A program made the position numbers and the translations under genes. Under the pieces are notes generated by a model. It was not told the DNA's origin, made no database searches, and was given only the letters and a program-made list of their open reading frames with translations. A DNA stretch of 46,480 nucleotides. Source: Pseudomonadota bacterium (GTDB lineage Bacteria > Myxococcota_A > UBA796 > GCA-2862545). Shown piece after piece: positions 7,604 to 21,720 of the stretch; position 1 is the stretch's first letter; each line of letters opens with the position of its first letter. The stretch spans positions 1 to 46,480 of the forward strand of contig PKDJ01000227.1 of NCBI GenBank assembly GCA_002862545.1, in the 5' to 3' direction.

Positions 7604-8833
7604 TCAGTCGCGCCGACGAACCAGTCCGAGCAGGGCGAACAGGGCGAGGGCTCCGAGCGGAGCGCCACCACCGGTGCTGCAGGTCGACGGACCACCGCCG
7701 CGGATCAGGTACTCGTCGTCGCAGGGGTCGCCGAGGCCGTCGCCGTCCTCATCTTCCTGCGTCGGGTTCGGGAAGAAGGGGCAGTTGTCGCAGAGGTCAC
7801 CGACCAGGTCGTTGTCAACGTCCGACTGCTCGGGGTTGAAGGTGTCGATGCAGCTGTCGCAGAGGTCGCCGACACCGTCGTCGTCGAGGTCGGTCTGCTG
7901 CGGGTTGAAGGTCGCCCGGCAGTTGTCGCAGACGTTGCCGACATCGTCCTGGTCGAGGTCGTCCTGACCGGCATTCGGCAGGGTCAGGCACGTGTCGCAC
8001 ACGTCACCGACACCGTCTCCGTCCGCATCCTGCTGGGAGGGGTCGGGCGTCTGTGGGCAGCCGTCGCAGAGATCGCCGATGCCGTCGAGGTCGCTGTCGA
8101 GCTGGTCGGGGTTGAAGAAGTACAGGCAGTTGTCGCAGGCATCCCCCGCGCCGTCACCGTCGATGTCTTCCTGATCCCGGTTGGAGTCGAACACGCAGTT
8201 GTCGCAGGCATCCCCGAGTCGGTCGCCGTCGAAGTCGAGCTGGTCGGGGTTGAAGTCGATCGGGCAGTTGTCGCACTGATCACCGGCCAGATCCTCGTCG
8301 AAGTCTTCCTGCAGCGGATCGGGGATGATCGGGCAGACGTCGCAGAGGTCGCCGATGCCGTCCATGTCGGCGTCGGCTTGGTCGGGGTTGTAGAGCGTCA
8401 GGCAGTTGTCGCAGAGGTCGCCGGCGTTGTCGCAGTCGAGGTCGGCCTGGTCTGCGTTCGGCACGTACGGGCAGTTGTCGCAGGCGAGGGTCGAGACCAC
8501 GTCGGGGTAGGCGCCGCCTTCCTCGATGACCACCACCGCCTCGGAGCCGAAGCCGTCGAGATCGGGGTCGTTGTCGGGGAGCCCGTCACCGTTGTTGTCG
8601 GCGAGCAGGTAGAACTCGCAGCCGAACGAGTAGTAGTCGTAGTAGTAGTCGGCGGACGCGTACGGCTCGCCCGTGATCGGGTCACGCCGGATGTTGCACA
8701 GCGGATCGTCGGTGTCGACGCGAGCGTCGTCGAGCTCGTCGACGCCATTGCAGTTCAGGTCCTGGTCCAAGTCGGTGTAGCAGCCGAGGCCGCCTGCATA
8801 CGACAGGGTGAGGGACAGCAGGAGCGCGGTCAT
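7604..8833 (-). CDS. Secreted thrombospondin type 3 repeat protein with MYXO-CTERM-like anchor
   Basis: The 409-residue product has a short signal sequence ([15 protein letters not shown]) and eleven CDxC-bearing thrombospondin type 3 repeats of the form NPDQxDxDGDGxGDxCDNC from about residue 130 to 375. Such repeats bind Ca2+ through their Asp residues. The C-terminus has a Cys-Ser-Thr-Gly-Gly segment, a hydrophobic helix and the tail LVRRRD, which fits the MYXO-CTERM/GlyGly-type sorting signals processed at the outer surface of myxobacteria. The N-terminal region contains an unusual Tyr cluster (YYYDYYSF). The role is probably as a cell-surface structural or adhesive protein; this is inferred. 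It shares its design with the giant protein at 10112-15589. Confidence 0.85.
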   Translation of the reverse strand: MTALLLSLTLSYAGGLGCYTDLDQDLNCNGVDELDDARVDTDDPLCNIRRDPITGEPYASADYYYDYYSFGCEFYLLADNNGDGLPDNDPDLDGFGSEAVVVIEEGGAYPDVVSTLACDNCPYVPNADQADLDCDNAGDLCDNCLTLYNPDQADADMDGIGDLCDVCPIIPDPLQEDFDEDLAGDQCDNCPIDFNPDQLDFDGDRLGDACDNCVFDSNRDQEDIDGDGAGDACDNCLYFFNPDQLDSDLDGIGDLCDGCPQTPDPSQQDADGDGVGDVCDTCLTLPNAGQDDLDQDDVGNVCDNCRATFNPQQTDLDDDGVGDLCDSCIDTFNPEQSDVDNDLVGDLCDNCPFFPNPTQEDEDGDGLGDPCDDEYLIRGGGPSTCSTGGGAPLGALALFALLGLVRRRD

Positions 8834-9005
8834 CGGGTCTTCCCGGGTCGGTCGTTCGCCTGACTAGATGCCCGTGCGCCTGCACGGACGTCACTTGGCA
8901 CCTGAGAGAACAGGCGCCAGGGTCACGCATCGTACACCACCCAACGCGACCGCGCATGGCTCAGACACTCACTCGGAGGCCATACTGGGGGTGAAGGAGG
9001 TGTTC

Positions 9006-9980
9006 GTGGACGACAGCCGTGCCTGGACCGAGGCCATGCTCGAGGCACTGCCTCCGACCGAGCACGACTTTCAAGAGTTCAAGGGATCGGCCTGGCTCGA
9101 GGATGAGGGGCTGGTCGCGGATGGCCTCCATGCACGACTCAGCAAGCAGGTCTCGGCCTTCGCCAACGGTGCGGGCGGGCGTCTGTTCATCGGCATCGAC
9201 GATCGCGGGGCGGTGGATGGTGGTGTCGTCACCACCCTCAAGACGGACACCCGCTCGTGGCTCGAGGATGTGATCCCAGGGTTGGTCGAGCCCCGCCTCG
9301 GTCGCTTCAACGTGTTCGAGGTCGGCCGGTCGGGCCCTGGCTCGGCGATCGGCGAGGGCCGCGCCGTCTATGTGATCGTCATTCCGCCCTCGACGGATGC
9401 GCCCCACATGGCCATCGACCATCGCTACTACATGCGCACGGCCGGCAAGTCGCGGCCGATGGGGCACGTGCACATCCAGGATGTCCTCCGTCGCTCGCAG
9501 CAGCCCACCGTCGAGGTGGTCCGCCTGGCCCCGTACGGTGAGCCCGAGGTCGTCGACGACGATCCACGCGGTCCAAAGACGCTGGTGCACTTCCGCGTGT
9601 TCGTGGCGAACCGCGGGCGCACGCTGGCCCGACACGTCGGCGTCGAGCTCGTCATGCCGCGTCCGATCGTCAGCCGTGAGGTCCGGCAGAGGATCCGTGC
9701 GTCGCCGGAGTTCACACCGCTCACGCAGACGCCTGGCGCCATCACGGTCTTCCGCTACCACCCTGCCCCGATTTTTCCGAGCCAAGAGGTGTACGTCCTG
9801 CACTGCTGGATCGCGGTGCACAGCGGTAACATCGAGCTGATTCGTGGGGGTGCGCGGCTGGTCTGGCGCGTCTACGCCGACGATGCCGTGCCCAGCACGG
9901 GGAGTGTCGAGCCGTGGAGTTGGTCGGTCGTCCGCCATGCGGTGATTGCACTCGAGGCCCAGCAAAAGCTCTTCGGCTAG
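9006..9980 (+). CDS. AlbA_2 / Schlafen-type putative DNA- or nucleotide-binding protein
   Basis: The N-terminal 150 residues match the AlbA_2 (AAA_4, Schlafen-like) fold: a leading FQEFKGS motif, KQVSAFANGAGGRLFIGIDD and a following D/G-rich turn, then VYVIVIPPS and HRYYMRTAG. Members are found in transcriptional regulators and in several defence systems. The C-terminal half (about residues 165-324) is a beta-rich domain that I do not recognise; it replaces the usual winged helix. The start is chosen as GTG 9006 because AAGGAGG ends 5 bases before it; GTG codons at 8991 and 9000 are alternatives. It is divergent from the TSP3 gene with 172 bases between them. Its function cannot be assigned. 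Confidence 0.75.
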   Translation: MDDSRAWTEAMLEALPPTEHDFQEFKGSAWLEDEGLVADGLHARLSKQVSAFANGAGGRLFIGIDDRGAVDGGVVTTLKTDTRSWLEDVIPGLVEPRLGRFNVFEVGRSGPGSAIGEGRAVYVIVIPPSTDAPHMAIDHRYYMRTAGKSRPMGHVHIQDVLRRSQQPTVEVVRLAPYGEPEVVDDDPRGPKTLVHFRVFVANRGRTLARHVGVELVMPRPIVSREVRQRIRASPEFTPLTQTPGAITVFRYHPAPIFPSQEVYVLHCWIAVHSGNIELIRGGARLVWRVYADDAVPSTGSVEPWSWSVVRHAVIALEAQQKLFG

Positions 9981-10111
9981 AGCGAATCCGAGCGGCCCGT
10001 CAGGACAAAGTGTGCGGACGGTCGCCCGTCGAGGCGCTAGAACGAGTCGTTGTCGGACGCACCCGGGCAGTGTGTGTGTCCTGAGTGCCGGGAAACCCCA
10101 GGGGCCTCCAC

Positions 10112-15589
<5,478 letters not shown>

Positions 15590-15798
15590 GGCTCAGCAGC
15601 CGCCGGGAGGCCGGGGCTCGCCCACCAGCTCGACCGTCGCCCGGGCCTCGTGTCCGGTGGCGTCGAGAGAGCTGATGTCGAGGGTGCCAGCAGTCCGAGA
15701 AGCTGCCAGCCCGACTCGCAGGGTGCACGGTGACGCGCCGGAGGATCCACCGGGCGCGGCACAGTGGATTACGGAGGAGCCGTCCAAGGGGCTCTCGC

Positions 15799-18642
15799 GT
15801 GCGGAATCGCTCGACCACTCCTCTGCTCTTTCTCGTCGGCGCGGTGCTCTTCATGGGCTTCGGGCCTGCGGTCTCACTGGTCACGGACTGGCTGTGGTTC
15901 CGCTCCGTCGGCTTCACCTCCGTGTTCTCCACCCGGCTGGGTGTCGAGACCGCGCTCGCCGTGGGCTTCGGTGCGCTGAGCTTCGTGTTGGTGCTCGGCA
16001 ACATGCGCCTCGCGCTGCGGAACTGTGGTCCCGATGCACCCGTGCTGCAGGACATCGAGGACAACCCCGTCGGTCAGGCACTCGCGCGGGTCGGTGGCAG
16101 CCGGCTGGCGCTCGGTGCCTCGCTGGGGATTGGCGTCATCGCGGCGCTCGCTGCGGCCTCCTGGTGGCCCGAGGTGCTGCTCGCCCGGAACGGTGAGCCC
16201 GTCGGCTTCGTCGACCCGGTGTTGGGTCGGGATGCGGCGTTCTACATGTTCACGCTGCCCTTGCTCGTGCAGGTGCGCGCCGGTCTGATGACCCTGGTGA
16301 TCCTCTGTGGTGGGCTCACGGTCGGGGTGTACGTCACGCGGGGGGCCGTGAAGCTGGACCTGGTGGAGCGGGATGGGCAGCTGATGGCGCGGGGAATGGC
16401 CGTCGCCCCAGGGGCACGCCGGCACGTCGCCACCCTGGCCGCCGCTGCGATCGTGCTGCTCGCGGTCGGCGTCTACCTCCAGCGCTTCGAGCTGCTCTAC
16501 GATCAGGGAGGCCTGTTCGCCGGGCCTGGCTACGCACAGCTCTACGGCACGCTGCCGCTGCTGCTGGTGCAGGCCAGCGCGACCCTGCTGGCAGCAGCGG
16601 TGGTGCACTTCGGCATCGAGCGCCTCTCAGCCGGGCTGGTGTTCCTCGGCGCGAGCATGATCATCCTTCCGAGTGCCCTGACGACGCTCTACCCGAGCGT
16701 GGTCCAGCGCTTTGCGGTGGAGCCCAACGAGCTGTCGCGCGAGGGTCCCCAGATCGTCGATCACATCGAGGCGACCCGCTTCGCCTACGACCTCGACGAC
16801 ATCACGGAGCTCACGCTGCCGGGCGACAACAGCCTCACGCGGGAAGACATCGAGCAGAACCAGCCGACCATTCAGAACGTCCGGCTGTGGGACCACGACC
16901 AGCTGCTCACTACGTTCAGTCAGGTGCAGGAGATCCGCACCTACTACCGCTTCGTGAGCGTCGACAACGACCGCTACCGCATCGACGGGGAGCTTCGCCA
17001 GACGATGCTGTCCCCGCGTGAGCTCGTCGCAGGCGACCTGCCAGACCCGGCTCGCACCTGGGTCAACCAGCACATGACCTACACCCATGGCTATGGGCTC
17101 GCCCTCGGGCCCGTGAACCAGGTCACGCCAGAGGGACTGCCCGAGCTGTTCATCCAGGACCTCCCCCCCAAGGTGCGGTTCCCCGACGACCTCGCCATCG
17201 AGCGGCCCGAGATCTACTTCGGCGAGGCGGCCGACACCTGGGTGGTGGTGGGCAGCGACAACCCCGAGTTCGACTTCCCAGCCGGCGACGAGAACAAGTA
17301 CACGTCCTATGCTGGGGTGGCCGGTATTCCGCTCGGCTGGCTCGAGCGGGGCCTGTTCGCTACCCGCTTCGGAAGCTCCGAGCTGCTCTTCACGACCGAG
17401 ATGGGGGAGGGCAGTCGCCTGCTCCTCTACCGCGACATCACGGAGCGCGTTCGTCAGGTCGCACCCTTCCTGGCGCTCGACAGCGACCCCTACCTCGTGA
17501 TCGAGGGCGGACGCCTGGTGTGGGTGCTCGACGGGCTCACCTACTCCGGTCGCTTCCCCTACGCGCAGCGCACCGGCCGCATCGGCAACTACCTGCGCAA
17601 TCCTGTGAAGATCACGGTCGACGCCTACGACGGCACGATGCGCTTCTTCCTCGTCGACCCGGACGAGCCCATCGCACGGGCATGGGCTGCGGCCTTCCCC
17701 GACCTCTTCGAGTCGGGAGACACGCTGCCGGAGGGGCTTCGCGCTCACCTGCGCTACCCGCAGGACCTCTTCGACGTACAGTCGACGATGTTCGCCGTCT
17801 ATCACATGCAGGACCACCAGATCTTCTACAACCGCGAGGACGAGTGGGAGGTCCCGCGGCTCAGCGCCGACCAGCGTCGCGAGGAGATGGCCCCGTACTA
17901 CACGGTGATGACCCTGCCGGGTGAGCCCGAGGAAGAGTTCATCCTGATGCGACCGTTCTCGCCGAAGAACAAGCCCAACCTGGCGGCGTGGATGGTCGCG
18001 CGCTCGGACGGCGAGCACTACGGAAAGCTCCGGGCATACAAGTTCCCAAAGGAGAAGCTGGTCTACGGGCCGAAGATGGTGGCGGCGCGGATCAACCAGG
18101 ACGACGAGATCAGCGCCAAGATCAGCCTGTGGAATCAGCAGGGCAGCAAGGTGGACCAGGGCACGCTGTTGGTCCTGCCGATCGAGGAGTCGCTGATCTA
18201 CGTGCAGCCGCTCTACCTGCGTGCACAGAGCGACTCGATTCCAGAGCTGAAGCGCGTCATCGTCGCCTACGAGAACCAGATCGCCATGAAGCCGACCCTC
18301 GACGAGGGACTCGAGGAGATCTTTGGACCGGGTGCGGCTCCGAGCCGAGGCGCCGTCGAGTCGCTGACGCTCCCGGGCAGGGAGGACGCGGCGACGGGCG
18401 AGGCCGATCCGGTTGGGTCGGAGCGCACAGCCCTCATCCGCTACGCCGGTGAGCGGTACAGCGCAGCCATCGAGGCTCAGCGAGCGGGCGACTGGGCGAC
18501 GTATGGGGCTGAGCTGGAGGCCCTCGGGGAAGCGCTCCAGGCACTGGAGTCCAGCGCAGACCAGGCGGCGGACTCCACGGAGCCTGCCGCTGACGAGAGC
18601 GCTCCCTCCACCGAGGGCGAGGGCGAGGGAGAGGCACCGTGA
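15799..18642 (+). CDS. UPF0182 family large membrane protein
   Basis: The 947-residue product belongs to UPF0182 (COG1615). It opens with TPLLFLVGAVLFMGFG, then a DWLWFRSVGFTSVF block and about seven membrane helices in the first 300 residues. A large soluble domain follows, containing TYRIDGELRQTMLSPREL and QHMTYTHGYGLALGPVN-type motifs that are highly conserved in the family. The function is unknown. The start is GTG 15799, with AAGGGG 7 bases upstream; the frame is open further back to 15730 but that adds only an Arg-rich stretch. The C-terminus ends in a Thr/Ser/Ala-rich linker and EGEGEGEAP. The stop overlaps the start of the M61 peptidase (GTGA), implying a coupled function. Confidence 0.9.
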   Translation: MRNRSTTPLLFLVGAVLFMGFGPAVSLVTDWLWFRSVGFTSVFSTRLGVETALAVGFGALSFVLVLGNMRLALRNCGPDAPVLQDIEDNPVGQALARVGGSRLALGASLGIGVIAALAAASWWPEVLLARNGEPVGFVDPVLGRDAAFYMFTLPLLVQVRAGLMTLVILCGGLTVGVYVTRGAVKLDLVERDGQLMARGMAVAPGARRHVATLAAAAIVLLAVGVYLQRFELLYDQGGLFAGPGYAQLYGTLPLLLVQASATLLAAAVVHFGIERLSAGLVFLGASMIILPSALTTLYPSVVQRFAVEPNELSREGPQIVDHIEATRFAYDLDDITELTLPGDNSLTREDIEQNQPTIQNVRLWDHDQLLTTFSQVQEIRTYYRFVSVDNDRYRIDGELRQTMLSPRELVAGDLPDPARTWVNQHMTYTHGYGLALGPVNQVTPEGLPELFIQDLPPKVRFPDDLAIERPEIYFGEAADTWVVVGSDNPEFDFPAGDENKYTSYAGVAGIPLGWLERGLFATRFGSSELLFTTEMGEGSRLLLYRDITERVRQVAPFLALDSDPYLVIEGGRLVWVLDGLTYSGRFPYAQRTGRIGNYLRNPVKITVDAYDGTMRFFLVDPDEPIARAWAAAFPDLFESGDTLPEGLRAHLRYPQDLFDVQSTMFAVYHMQDHQIFYNREDEWEVPRLSADQRREEMAPYYTVMTLPGEPEEEFILMRPFSPKNKPNLAAWMVARSDGEHYGKLRAYKFPKEKLVYGPKMVAARINQDDEISAKISLWNQQGSKVDQGTLLVLPIEESLIYVQPLYLRAQSDSIPELKRVIVAYENQIAMKPTLDEGLEEIFGPGAAPSRGAVESLTLPGREDAATGEADPVGSERTALIRYAGERYSAAIEAQRAGDWATYGAELEALGEALQALESSADQAADSTEPAADESAPSTEGEGEGEAP

Positions 18643-20465
18643 TCCTCGCACTGCTCCTCGGGTGTGCCGAGTCGCCAGCGCCCCTGCAGCCGCCACCACC
18701 ACCTCCTCCCATCGCCGACCCGGGAGAGGCGGTGGTGCACACCGTCCGCTTCAGTGCGCCCCAGACGCAGCACTTCGAGGTCGAGGTCGTCGTCGACGCC
18801 GAGGGCCAGGATGCCGTCGAGCTGATGATGCCCGTCTGGACCCCAGGCTCGTACTTGGTCCGGGAGTTCGCGCAGCACGTGATCGACCTGCGCGCCGAGT
18901 CCGAGGCCGGCCCGCTCGTGGTCACCCGTCCTCGGAAGAATCGCTGGCGCGTGGAGACCGGCGGCGCAGACGCGGTGCGGGTGTCGTACCGCCTGTGGGC
19001 GCAGGCCAAGAACGTCCGGGGGAACTTCGTCGAGGAGCGCTTCGCCATCCTCAACGGTGCGCCGACCTTCCTCACCCCGGTCGACGATCTGGAGCGGCCC
19101 CACGCCGTCACGTTCGAGCATCCCTGGGTGCGCGTCGAGACCGCGCTCGAGCCACACCCTGATGGCGGAGAGCATCGCTACCTCGCCGCCGACTACGACG
19201 AGCTGGTCGACACGCCGGTGTTCCTCGGCGATCCCGCGGTGTACGACTTCGAGGCGGGCGGGGCGGAGCATCGGCTGGTCGTGCTCGAGGAGCTGGAGAC
19301 CTGGGACGGGCCGCGCTCGGCGCGAGACGTTCAGCGGATCACGGAGGTCCAGCAGGCCTTCTGGGGGGTCGTTCCGTACCGTCGCTACGTCTACCTGAAC
19401 GCGCTGCTCGAGGGCGGCGGCGGGCTCGAGCACCTCGACTCGACGCTCATGTTCGCGAGCCGCTGGCGCACGCACGACGACGACGACTACCTCGGCTGGC
19501 TCGGGCTCGTGAGCCACGAGTTCTTCCACACCTGGAACGTGAAGCGCCTGCGCCCCGAGGCGCTCGGCCCCTTCGACTACGAGAACGAGGTCCACACGCG
19601 CGACCTGTGGATCGCCGAGGGCTTCACCTCCTACTACGACGACCTGCTGCTTCGACGCGCCGATCTGATGGACGAGGAGAAGTACCTGGAGAAGCTCTCC
19701 TACAACATCGACCGGCTGCAGAAGACACCGGGACGACTCCACCATCCCCTCGGAGACACGTCCTACGACGCCTGGATCGAGGGCTACCGTCGCGACGCCA
19801 ACAGCCCGAACACGACGATCAGCTACTACACCAAGGGCGCGGTCGTGGGCTTCCTCCTCGATGCAGAGATTCGGCGCCGAACGGGCGGTCGGACGACGCT
19901 CGACGACGTGATGCGCGAGGCCTACCGACGCTTCTCGGGGGAGCGTGGCTACAGCTCCGAGGCCTTCCGTGCGCTGGTGTCCGAGCTCGTGGGCGAGGAC
20001 CTCGACCCGTGGTTCGCGGGTGCCGTGGACCGCACCGACGAGCTCGACTACGCGCCGGCGCTGCAGTGGTTCGGTCTGCGCTTCGAGCCCGAGTCTGAAT
20101 CCTCCGAGGACGAGGAGCCCGAGGGCTGGCTGGGGCTGCGCCTGGACGGCAGCAACAGCGTGACCGAGGTGCGCTACGACTCACCGGTGTTCGCCGCGGG
20201 GCTGAACGTCGGCGACGAGCTGGTCGGGATCGACCGGTGGCGGGTCGCGGGGGGCGCCTGGGAGAGCCACGCGGCGCACTATGCACCCGGAGAGACGGCG
20301 GAGCTCCTGGTCAGTCGTCGTGGAGAGCTGCGGCGGGTGCCCGTGACGTTCGCGGAGGAGCCGAGCGCCTCGTGGTCGCTGGAGATTGACCCCAAGGCCT
20401 CCCCGGCGGCGGCAAAGCGGCGGGACGCCTGGCTGGCCGTGTCGCCCGTCGTGGCCGCGGAGTAG
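18639..20465 (+). CDS. M61 family metallopeptidase lipoprotein with PDZ domain
   Basis: The protein is a 608-residue zinc peptidase of family M61 (glycyl aminopeptidase type). The N-terminus MILALLLGC is a very short lipoprotein signal with the Cys at residue 9, followed by a proline linker. An N-terminal beta domain (residues 30-200) contains MPVWTPGSYLVREFAQ, typical of M61. The zinc site is HEFFH (293-297) with E327 in WIAEGFTSYY as the third ligand; the nearby HTWNVKRLRP is a family signature. A PDZ domain occupies about 495-570 (WLGLRLDG...AGLNVGDELVGID). It is translationally coupled to the UPF0182 gene by a 4-base overlap, so it may process or regulate that protein; this link is inferred. 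Confidence 0.92.
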   Translation: MILALLLGCAESPAPLQPPPPPPPIADPGEAVVHTVRFSAPQTQHFEVEVVVDAEGQDAVELMMPVWTPGSYLVREFAQHVIDLRAESEAGPLVVTRPRKNRWRVETGGADAVRVSYRLWAQAKNVRGNFVEERFAILNGAPTFLTPVDDLERPHAVTFEHPWVRVETALEPHPDGGEHRYLAADYDELVDTPVFLGDPAVYDFEAGGAEHRLVVLEELETWDGPRSARDVQRITEVQQAFWGVVPYRRYVYLNALLEGGGGLEHLDSTLMFASRWRTHDDDDYLGWLGLVSHEFFHTWNVKRLRPEALGPFDYENEVHTRDLWIAEGFTSYYDDLLLRRADLMDEEKYLEKLSYNIDRLQKTPGRLHHPLGDTSYDAWIEGYRRDANSPNTTISYYTKGAVVGFLLDAEIRRRTGGRTTLDDVMREAYRRFSGERGYSSEAFRALVSELVGEDLDPWFAGAVDRTDELDYAPALQWFGLRFEPESESSEDEEPEGWLGLRLDGSNSVTEVRYDSPVFAAGLNVGDELVGIDRWRVAGGAWESHAAHYAPGETAELLVSRRGELRRVPVTFAEEPSASWSLEIDPKASPAAAKRRDAWLAVSPVVAAE

Positions 20466-20470
20466 CGCGC

Positions 20471-20863
20471 ATGGCCGAGCCCACCCCATACGAGCGCATC
20501 GGCGGTGACGCCGCGGTGCGACGACTCGTCGACCGCTTCTACGACCACATGGACACCCTCGAGCTAGCCGCCGTCATCCGCGCGATGCACCCGGACGACC
20601 TCACGTCGTCCCGGCAGAAGCTCTACGAGTTCATGAGTGGATGGCTCGGAGGCCCTGCCCTGTACTGGGAGCGCCATGGGCACCCGCGGCTCCGCATGCG
20701 CCACTTCCCCTTCGCCATCGACGGCGACGCGGCGGAGGCGTGGATGCAGTGCATGTGGCGAGCGCTGCACGAGGTCGTGGAGGACGACGACCTGCGTCAG
20801 TGGCTCGCCCAGCGACTCGCGCAGGTCGCCGTGCACATGGTCAACCGCGCCGACCCCGACTGA
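20471..20863 (+). CDS. Group II truncated haemoglobin (trHbO-like)
   Basis: The 130-residue product is a 2-on-2 globin of group II. The proximal haem-binding His is H78 in HPRLRMRHFPF; the family-defining TrpG8 is W91 in AWMQCMW, and TyrB10 is Y24 in DRFYDHM. The CD1 position, Tyr in the mycobacterial trHbO that I compare from memory, appears to be H40 here. The GGxxAVRRLVDRFY start and the WLGGPALYWERHGHP loop are also typical. Such globins bind O2 or NO and may support redox or NO detoxification. It starts 5 bases after the M61 gene stop, so it is probably co-transcribed with it. Its 3' end overlaps the convergent enoyl-CoA isomerase gene by 23 bases. Confidence 0.92.
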   Translation: MAEPTPYERIGGDAAVRRLVDRFYDHMDTLELAAVIRAMHPDDLTSSRQKLYEFMSGWLGGPALYWERHGHPRLRMRHFPFAIDGDAAEAWMQCMWRALHEVVEDDDLRQWLAQRLAQVAVHMVNRADPD

Positions 20864-21590
20864 AGAAGGCCGCGAAGGCGGCGCGGGCCTCGGGGCCCTT
20901 CAGGCAGGCCTCGAAGATCTCGGCCTCGGAGCGCATCACGGTCTTTACGGTCTCGGCGGGCCAGCGGCGCATCAGCGCCTTGCTCTTGACGAGCGCCTCG
21001 GGGGGCTTCGCTGCGAGGGCCTGCGCTGCCTTCCAGGCGGTCGCCTCGAGCGCGTCGGCCGGCAGCACCTGGCCGACGACGCCGTGGGCCTCGGCGTCTG
21101 CGGCTCCGAAGAGCTCTCCGAGGAGGAGCCACCGGGCTGCCTTGGCGTGACCCATCGCGGCCGGAAGGATCAAGCTGCTGCCGGCCTCGGGGACGAGTCC
21201 GAGCTCGACGAACGGCAGCTTGAAGCGGGCCCGGTCCGAGGCGTAGACCAGATCGGCGTGCAGCAGTGCCGTCGTGCCGATGCCGATCGCCAGTCCATCG
21301 ACGGCGACGACGATCGGCTTCGAGAAGCGAGCGAGGGTGTCGAGGAAGGTGAGGACGGCAGACAGATCGGCGTCAGGGTTGGCGAAGTCGGCGAGATCAT
21401 TGCCCGCGGTGAAGCAGCCACCTGCCCCCGACCAGTAGACCACCCGCAGGGAGTCATCGCGCTCGGCCTCGACGAAGGCCGCGGTCAGGGCCTCGTACAT
21501 CGCGAGGTTCAGGGCGTTCTTCTTCTGTACTCGGTCGATGGTCACGCGCTGGATCGCGTCGACACGCTCTACTCGGATGGTCTGCTCCAC
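20841..21590 (-). CDS. Enoyl-CoA hydratase/isomerase family, Eci2-like delta3-delta2-enoyl-CoA isomerase
   Basis: The 249-residue crotonase-fold enzyme starts at GTG 21590, preceded by GGAGGAGG with a 5-base gap. The oxyanion-hole segments are FTAGNDL (60-66) and AVDGLAIGIG (96-105). The position of the first hydratase Glu is replaced by Thr in GIGTTALL, whereas LPFVELGLVPEAGSS (125-139) supplies a single Glu (E135) as in peroxisomal-type enoyl-CoA isomerases. I therefore favour isomerisation of 3-enoyl-CoA to 2-enoyl-CoA during oxidation of unsaturated fatty acids over hydration. A longer frame to 22199 exists but its upstream part is antisense to the MopE lipoprotein. It is not part of the lipid operon further right. 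Confidence 0.85.
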   Translation of the reverse strand: MEQTIRVERVDAIQRVTIDRVQKKNALNLAMYEALTAAFVEAERDDSLRVVYWSGAGGCFTAGNDLADFANPDADLSAVLTFLDTLARFSKPIVVAVDGLAIGIGTTALLHADLVYASDRARFKLPFVELGLVPEAGSSLILPAAMGHAKAARWLLLGELFGAADAEAHGVVGQVLPADALEATAWKAAQALAAKPPEALVKSKALMRRWPAETVKTVMRSEAEIFEACLKGPEARAAFAAFFSRGRRG

Positions 21591-21610
21591 GCTCGCCTCC
21601 TCCGGCGTGG

Positions 21611-21619
21611 AGTATGCCA
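21611..21619 (-). promoter_or_regulatory. Extended -10 promoter element for the Eci2-like gene
   Basis: TGGCATACT on the minus strand has the TGn extension plus a CATACT hexamer. It lies 21 bases before the GTG start, leaving room for the strong GGAGGAGG ribosome site. No convincing -35 is visible, as is usual for extended -10 promoters. Confidence 0.35.
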
Positions 21620-21720
21620 GTGAGCGCTCGGGGGCAGGGGGTGACCGGCGAGCGGCGCACGATCGGGTGTCGCGGGTCGAGCCTCCGTTGTCTATACAGC
21701 CCGCCTGCCTCGGAGACGCG

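Noticed and set aside
15593..15787. 64-codon minus-strand frame between the giant protein and UPF0182
   Set aside because: Composition is protein-like, but it begins with TTG, lacks a ribosome site and signal peptide, and matches nothing I know. The 209-base gap is more likely leader and promoter sequence.
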